64,000 nucleotides of DNA, from assembly GCF_052113705.1 (NCBI RefSeq), contig NZ_JBGQOG010000001.1, forward strand, positions 310,001 to 374,000, written 5' to 3'. Shown here piece by piece: positions 58,179-64,000 of the stretch. Numbering within the stretch: position 1 is the first letter of the stretch; the number at the start of each line of letters is the position of its first letter. The stretch is from JBGQOG01 sp052113705 (lineage in GTDB: Bacteria > Pseudomonadota > Alphaproteobacteria > Rhodobacterales > Rhodobacteraceae). The position numbers were made by a program, and so were the translations under genes. The notes under the pieces were generated by a model that was not told the DNA's origin, made no database searches, and saw nothing but the letters and a program-made list of their open reading frames with translations.

Positions 58179-59690
58179 ATGAACAGCAGCTTCTTACCTC
58201 CTCCCCGGCGCGCCCGGGACAGCCAGAACGACGCCGCAACCCAAGCTGCGATTGCGGGACGTCCGCACACATTGGACCGGGAGCTGACCGCCGCCGTCAC
58301 GGACATGATGGGAGAGTTGCGCCAGATCGAGGCCTCGGCGCTGGACGATGCCGCCCGGCTGCATTTCGAGCGGGTCCGCGTCGCCGGAGAGGCGGCAACG
58401 CGCCTGCTGCAACTCGAAGAGCTGAGCGCAGGGCCGCAATCCGACGCCCCCGTGCTTGTGCTTCAGACCTTCCTGCAGGATCTTGAACTGCGCTGGTCGG
58501 GTCGCGCCGACGAATGCAACCTCAGCTTTCACCTGTGGCTGGCGGCGGATGTGCCCGCGCGCCTGCGCCTGAACCGGCTGGTGATCGAGCGGATGCTGTC
58601 GCAGGTGCTGACCAATGCGTTTCAATACACCGCGACGGGGTCGGTGCGCCTGTGCACCTGCATCAGTGAAGACGGCCTGCTGGAGTTCCGGGTGACCGAC
58701 ACCGGTCCCGGTTTTCATGAATTCGCGCTCAAGCGGCTGTTCAGCGGCGTGGCACCGACACCCGCCGAGATGGGCCAGCCCGGGCATGGCATGGGGCTCT
58801 ATGTCGCGCAATGCATGTTGGCGCAACTCGGCGGCCGGATTGCGGTGACCAACCTGCCCGAAGGCGGCGCAGAAGTGCGTCTGCTGGTGCCCTTTGCCCC
58901 GGAAGCACCGGGCAGCACCCTGCCGAATCTGCGAGGCATGCGGGTCATGCTGGTCGATGGGCTCACGCCGCGGCAAGGCGACCTGCGCCAGATGCTTGAG
59001 CGGCTGAACTGCCATGTCATCCTGGCGCATATCACCCGCTCGGTGCAGGCCGCGGGCAAGGATTGCGATCTGGTGCTGATCGGGGTGAGCGGGCCCGATC
59101 ATCTGGCCGGACAGGAATTGCTGCGCCGCCTGCGACAGGCGCGCGACACCGGCAGCAGCCCCGCTCTGATGGCGCTGAGCGGATGCCTGCTGCGGGTGTT
59201 TCAGGACGGGCTGCGGGCCGCCGGGGCAGATCAGGTTCTGGCCTGGCCCAGCAGTGATGCGGAGTTGCTGGCGCATGCGATGGTCCGGGCCCGCGAAAAG
59301 GCCGGGCAGATTGGCCCGCAAGGGCGGGCGGCGCCGCTCCCCCCACAGGCGCCTGCGGGATTTGACAAGCTGGTCGAGATGACCCAACCGGCGGACCGCA
59401 TTGACCTGCTCCGCAATTTGCTGACGGATCTGACCCGGATCGAACGCAGCATCGGCCGCTTCGACGCCGAGGAACCCGACGTGAGCGCCGTCACCATCCG
59501 GGTGTTGATCGCGATCGCGGAAACCATCTCGGCCCATGCCTTGCAACGCCATGCCGAGGCCTTCAATCAGGCCTGTCTGCTGAACGACCGGATTGCCATG
59601 CGGCGCACACATTTGCCGCTGATGCGCCAGATCGACGGGCTGATCCGTTTTACCGCGCGGGAAGTCGCACGTCAGGCCGCGCCTCGATGA
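58179..59690 (+). CDS. Hybrid histidine-kinase-like protein with degenerate phosphotransfer sites
   Basis: The 503-residue protein has a dimerisation-like helix pair (about 35-85) without the H-box His, then an ATPase domain with intact N, G1 and G2 boxes (Asn146; DTGPGF 174-179; GHGMGLYVA from 202). A receiver domain (about 254-372) has Gly302 where the phosphoacceptor Asp should be and Trp356 in place of the conserved Lys. A C-terminal helical part (about 395-500) is Hpt-like but has Ile where the His is expected. It overlaps the next gene by ATGA, so they form a unit. AAAAGG six bases before ATG 58179 sets the start. It may bind ATP and signal by conformation instead of phosphotransfer. 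Confidence 0.7.
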   Translation: MNSSFLPPPRRARDSQNDAATQAAIAGRPHTLDRELTAAVTDMMGELRQIEASALDDAARLHFERVRVAGEAATRLLQLEELSAGPQSDAPVLVLQTFLQDLELRWSGRADECNLSFHLWLAADVPARLRLNRLVIERMLSQVLTNAFQYTATGSVRLCTCISEDGLLEFRVTDTGPGFHEFALKRLFSGVAPTPAEMGQPGHGMGLYVAQCMLAQLGGRIAVTNLPEGGAEVRLLVPFAPEAPGSTLPNLRGMRVMLVDGLTPRQGDLRQMLERLNCHVILAHITRSVQAAGKDCDLVLIGVSGPDHLAGQELLRRLRQARDTGSSPALMALSGCLLRVFQDGLRAAGADQVLAWPSSDAELLAHAMVRAREKAGQIGPQGRAAPLPPQAPAGFDKLVEMTQPADRIDLLRNLLTDLTRIERSIGRFDAEEPDVSAVTIRVLIAIAETISAHALQRHAEAFNQACLLNDRIAMRRTHLPLMRQIDGLIRFTAREVARQAAPR

Positions 59691-61240
59691 CCCTGCAATC
59701 GGGCAATCAGACGGTGTCGGTGCTGATGATCGATCTGGTGCCCCCGCGGCACGTGACCGAGGCCAGCCTGCGCGAAGAGGGCTATCGTCTGAAGCATGTC
59801 GACACCGCTGATGCCGCCTTGCAGGCCTTCCGGCGCAACGAAATGCAGATCGTTGTCATGGCCTTGCGCCTGCCGGACCGCGATGCGCTGGCGCTGCTGG
59901 GCGAGATGCTGGCAGAGCGCCCGGACGTGCCGGTCATCGTGACCAGCCCCGCCAGCGAGATCGACCGCGCCGTGGAGGCCATGCGGGCAGGTGCGCATGA
60001 CTTTCTGGTCACCCCCTATGATGTCGGCCAATTGGCGGCCTCGCTGAAAAGTGCCTTTGGCGCACCGACGCCCGGTGCGTTTCTGGGCGGCAGCCACCGC
60101 GCCCATGCCGAGGCCGCGCAAAGCGTGCCCGGATTTGTCGGCAACAGCCCGATCATGCAACGCCTCTATGCCCGCATCCGGGCGATTGCCGCTTCCGATG
60201 CGCCCTGTTTCCTGACCGGGGAGAGCGGCAGCGGCAAAGACACGGCGGCGCATGCCATTCACGCCCTGTCTCCCCGCCAGGAAGCGCCGTTCATCACGGT
60301 CAACTGTGCCGCGCTCTCGGCGCTCGGTCAGGGACAGGATGCCGAGGTTGAGCGGCTGAACCGCGGGCGCGCGCTGGCGCTGAGCGCCGATGGCGGGACG
60401 CTTTTTCTGGATGAAATCTGTGATCTGGCGCCTGCGCTGCAAACCTATCTGATCAAATTGCTCGAGACATCCACGGTGCGCGCCGAGGGACCGGGGGGCC
60501 CGCGCAAGGTGGATCTGCGGGTGATCAGCGCCAGCCGGCACGATCCGCACAACGCGATCCGCGCCGGGCGCCTGCGCGAGGATCTGTATTACCGGCTGAA
60601 TGTGGTGGGGCTCTTGATGCCGCCACTGCGCCAGCGGCGCGATGACATCTTGCTGCTGGCGCAGCGCATGCTGTCTGATCTGTCGCGGATCGAGAACCAG
60701 GGGCCGCGCCATCTCGCGGCCGAAGCGCGGACCTTGCTGGTGAATTATGACTGGCCGGGCAATATCCGCGAGCTGTCCAACTGCATCCGGGCCGCGGTGG
60801 TGATGTGCACATCCGACGAGATCAGCGCAGATGCCCTGCCCGCCGCGCTGACCCGCAGCCCCCCGCCCGCGGCCAGCGCCTGGGAGACGGCGGCGCCGTA
60901 TGCGCCGGGCGTGCCGACCGAGCCGATGCTTCAGCCCCTTGCGCAAGCCCAGCCCATGGGCGTGCCCTCCGCGACCGTCGCCAACGGCTCTTTGATGCCG
61001 GCCCCGAACGGCCATGCCAATGGCAGCGCGGCACCGAAGACCACCCCCCAGCCCCCCTCTGCGCCGCGCGAAGCCTGGCGCGGCATGACATTGGCCGAAA
61101 TTGAGCGGCAGGCGATCGAAGCGGCGCTCAGCCGTCACGATGGCTCTGTGCCGCGGGCGGCGCGGGAACTGGCGGTGGCCCCCTCGACACTCTACCGCAA
61201 GATGGCGCAATGGACCGATCCGGAGACGGCCCCGCGATAA
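59687..61240 (+). CDS. NtrC-type response regulator lacking phosphoacceptor Asp and the GAFTGA loop
   Basis: The 517-residue protein has a receiver-like N-domain in which Ala59 stands where the phosphorylated Asp should be and Thr109 where Lys is expected, an AAA+ domain (Walker A GESGSGKD 178-185, Walker B GGTLFLDEI 236-244, WPGNIREL 356-363), a Pro/Ala-rich linker (about 388-465) and a Fis-type helix-turn-helix (about 467-507). The sigma-54 contact loop GAFTGA is deleted between NCAAL and GGTLF. Like NtrC of R. capsulatus, which also lacks it, it probably acts with sigma-70 polymerase or represses. Start overlaps the kinase-like gene. Targets are unknown. Confidence 0.8.
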   Translation: MTLQSGNQTVSVLMIDLVPPRHVTEASLREEGYRLKHVDTADAALQAFRRNEMQIVVMALRLPDRDALALLGEMLAERPDVPVIVTSPASEIDRAVEAMRAGAHDFLVTPYDVGQLAASLKSAFGAPTPGAFLGGSHRAHAEAAQSVPGFVGNSPIMQRLYARIRAIAASDAPCFLTGESGSGKDTAAHAIHALSPRQEAPFITVNCAALSALGQGQDAEVERLNRGRALALSADGGTLFLDEICDLAPALQTYLIKLLETSTVRAEGPGGPRKVDLRVISASRHDPHNAIRAGRLREDLYYRLNVVGLLMPPLRQRRDDILLLAQRMLSDLSRIENQGPRHLAAEARTLLVNYDWPGNIRELSNCIRAAVVMCTSDEISADALPAALTRSPPPAASAWETAAPYAPGVPTEPMLQPLAQAQPMGVPSATVANGSLMPAPNGHANGSAAPKTTPQPPSAPREAWRGMTLAEIERQAIEAALSRHDGSVPRAARELAVAPSTLYRKMAQWTDPETAPR

Positions 61241-61375
61241 TGCCCGAGGCGCAGCACCGGTGACGGCGCGGGCAGCAGATCGGCGCAGGCGGGTCAACGG
61301 GGGCGCATTGGCGCGGGCGGCTCAGCGCGGGTCAGCGATCCCTCAGACAGGAAACCCGGCCGCTGCGCCGCGCTG

Positions 61376-62128
61376 TCAGGCGAACTGCTCGCGCATCAGC
61401 CGCTCTTCCAGACCATGGCCCGGATCAAACAAGATGCCATAGGTGGTGGTGGGCGCGGAGCTGATTTCGACCCAGGTCACCGGCTTGACCGAATGGCGGC
61501 TGTCGGCATCGGCCATCACCGGACGTTTCTCGGCCTCGAGCACATCAAAGCGCACCACGGCGGTGGTCGGCAGGATTGCGCCGCGCCAGCGCCGGGGGCG
61601 AAAGGCCGCCATCGCCGTCAGCGCCAGCACATCGGCGCCAATCGGCAGGATCGGGCCATGTGCCGAATAATTATAGGCGGTGGAGCCCGCCGGGGTGGAG
61701 ATCAGCGCGCCGTCGCAGACCAGCTCGGGCAGCCGCACCCGCCCGTTGACGCTGATTTTCAGCTTGGCCGCTTGCGGGCCTGCGCGCAGCAGGGCGACCT
61801 CATTGATCGCCAAAGCCTCATGCACCGCTCCATCCACGGTGCCCGCCCGCATCGCCAGCGGCTTCAGCTCGGCCAGTTCCGCCTCCTGCAACCGCTCGAC
61901 CAGCGCCTCTTCGGCGTAATCGTTCATCAAAAAGCCGATGGTGCCGCAGTTCATCCCATAGACCGGCAGATCGGTGCCCTCATGCAGGGTCTGCAGCATG
62001 AAGCCGTCCCCGCCCAATGCCACGATCACCTCGGCATCGCCGCGCGGGGCCTGGCCATAGCGCGTGGTCAGACCCGCCAAGGCGTGCTGTGCCGAGTCGA
62101 CCGTCGACGCCACGAAATGGATTCTCAA
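61376..62128 (-). CDS. nadK: NAD kinase
   Basis: NadK phosphorylates NAD to NADP. The 250-residue product has AEVIVALGGDGFMLQTLHE with the GGDG motif, YGMNCGTIGFLMN, the NE motif in HEALAINEVALLR, and DGALISTPAGSTAYNYSAHG, all diagnostic. The start is most likely the TTG at 62128, since GGGGGA lies seven bases upstream and the protein begins RIHFVAST as in short family members; no ATG fits. Loss of the extra N-terminal residues of E. coli NadK is normal in this branch. It diverges from glyA across 208 bases. Confidence 0.93.
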   Translation of the reverse strand: MRIHFVASTVDSAQHALAGLTTRYGQAPRGDAEVIVALGGDGFMLQTLHEGTDLPVYGMNCGTIGFLMNDYAEEALVERLQEAELAELKPLAMRAGTVDGAVHEALAINEVALLRAGPQAAKLKISVNGRVRLPELVCDGALISTPAGSTAYNYSAHGPILPIGADVLALTAMAAFRPRRWRGAILPTTAVVRFDVLEAEKRPVMADADSRHSVKPVTWVEISSAPTTTYGILFDPGHGLEERLMREQFA

Positions 62129-62280
62129 CCGCTCATCCCCCTTCGGCCCCCCGGTGACCGATCCTTTGGTCAAAAGTTGTGGCAAGCGCGGATCGGAAAC
62201 ACAAGGGCCGGATCGGCACCGCGCGGGCGCAGAACCCACACAAATGGCGCGGCAAATCGCACGCATGTCGTTTTGTCCGC

Positions 62281-62294
62281 TTCCGGCACCGGAA
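62281..62294. promoter_or_regulatory. Palindrome TTCCGG-CA-CCGGAA before glyA
   Basis: Perfect 14-base palindrome 43 bases upstream of the glyA start, followed by a direct repeat AATTTCTGC at 62293 and about 62318. Candidate operator for glyA or nadK; no regulator is identified. No glycine riboswitch pattern was seen. Confidence 0.5.
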
Positions 62295-62336
62295 TTTCTG
62301 CGATAAAGAAGCCACAAATTTCTGCAGGAGACGCCC

Positions 62337-63632
<1,296 letters not shown>

Positions 63633-63649
63633 TCCCCGGGTTGTGATCA

Positions 63650-64000
63650 TTGCAGGGTGACCCCAAAGGCGCCCGGTCTGACAAGGACCGGGCGCCCGCA
63701 TTTCCAGCCACAATTCCCGATCCGGCCCCCGAAAGCCGCCTGAACCGCCCCAACGCCACCCGCGCGCTGGAGCGGCGGCTGGGCGACCGGGTCCGCGCAC
63801 GCCTGCCGCACTGGCTGGGCGAGCTGGTGATGTTCGTGCTGAAACAGGGCTGGGCCTGCCTCTTTGGCGGGTTGATGCTGGGCGCGATCATCCTCAGCAA
63901 GCTGATCTGGCAGCCCGATTGGGCGCTGGCGCGGTATGATGCGCTGTTCATTTTTGCCGTGGCCACACAGGCCATATTCCTCCTCTTCCGGCTGGAGACT
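63650..64000 (+). CDS. DUF817 family membrane protein, 3' end outside window
   Basis: The open frame of 117 codons runs to the window edge. Its later part, LGELVMFVLKQGWACLFGG, then LILSK-like helix and WALARYDALFIFAVATQAIF and LLFRLET, fits the DUF817 integral membrane family. The only permitted start codon upstream of the conserved part is TTG 63650, but the glyA terminator hairpin lies inside the first 16 codons, so the true start may be further downstream (for instance a rare start after 63700). The function of DUF817 proteins is unknown. Confidence 0.65.
   Translation, partial: MQGDPKGARSDKDRAPAFPATIPDPAPESRLNRPNATRALERRLGDRVRARLPHWLGELVMFVLKQGWACLFGGLMLGAIILSKLIWQPDWALARYDALFIFAVATQAIFLLFRLET
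63668..63696 (+). terminator. Perfect 11-bp hairpin after glyA
   Basis: GGCGCCCGGTC (63668-63678) pairs with GACCGGGCGCC (63686-63696) around TGACAAG, preceded by AAA and followed by CGCATTT. It looks like the glyA terminator and overlaps the apparent 5' end of the next reading frame. Confidence 0.75.

Overview
The window is a GC-rich, gene-dense chromosomal segment from an alphaproteobacterium, most likely of the order Rhodobacterales (Rhodobacter/Cereibacter/Paracoccus type). The evidence is the strong G/C bias at third codon positions, a second RpoH-type sigma factor next to coaBC-dut-moeB, a DmdC-like acyl-CoA dehydrogenase cluster with MerR regulators, a Hint-domain protein, TTTGCAAA boxes before a propionyl-CoA synthetase gene, and short intergenic repeats with the core CCTCCGGCGGGGATATTT. 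No rRNA, tRNA, CRISPR array, transposase, integrase or prophage gene was found, so this is core genome rather than an island. About 55 protein genes are supported, including one of only 26 codons. Several starts were moved to the ATG, GTG or TTG with the best ribosome binding site.

Layout. 1-4.5 kb: end of a GT87 membrane glycosyltransferase gene, carB, and a tiny lipoprotein gene on the other strand. 4.7-11 kb: D-amino-acid-oxidase-type enzyme, EF-hand protein, dimethylglycine/sarcosine dehydrogenase-like enzyme, PPOX-fold protein, 2-hydroxyacid dehydrogenase. 11-21.6 kb: SH3-domain protein, cation diffusion facilitator, M3 oligopeptidase, membrane-anchored MoeB, dut, coaBC, rpoH, a GST with an extra Cys-rich tail, and comM. 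21.7-31.9 kb: gshB with a structured leader, yraN, rsmI, a divergent LpoA-like lipoprotein gene, glnD-murJ, an inactive-looking rhomboid, and trpS. 31.9-34.3 kb: a MATE transporter and two PaaI thioesterases with overlapping ends.

34.5-43.2 kb: two MerR paralogues, then a fatty acyl-CoA oxidation cluster (acyl-CoA dehydrogenase, thiolase, hydratase/3-hydroxyacyl-CoA dehydrogenase) that also holds a GFA-fold protein, a small RHH-like protein, a GST and two tandem cupins. Four spaced palindromic boxes precede the second merR and probably act as operators for the cluster. 43.2-48.8 kb: Hint protein, sulfotransferase, EamA transporter, a membrane protein that looks like an M48 peptidase without its catalytic motif, and a SPOR protein. 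48.8-53.4 kb: a tightly overlapping nucleoside salvage operon, cdd-deoA-deoB-add-upp. 53.6-58 kb: maeB and prpE, both in C3/C4 acid metabolism. 58.2-61.2 kb: a two-gene regulatory pair built like a hybrid histidine kinase and an NtrC-type regulator, but lacking the expected phosphoacceptor residues and the GAFTGA loop. 61.4-64 kb: nadK, glyA and the start of a DUF817 membrane protein gene.

The least explained items are the degenerate phosphorelay pair (58.2-61.2 kb), the inactive rhomboid and M48-like proteins, the 26-residue lipoprotein, the gshB leader hairpin and the MerR operator array. All function calls come from reading motifs by eye; no database search was run.
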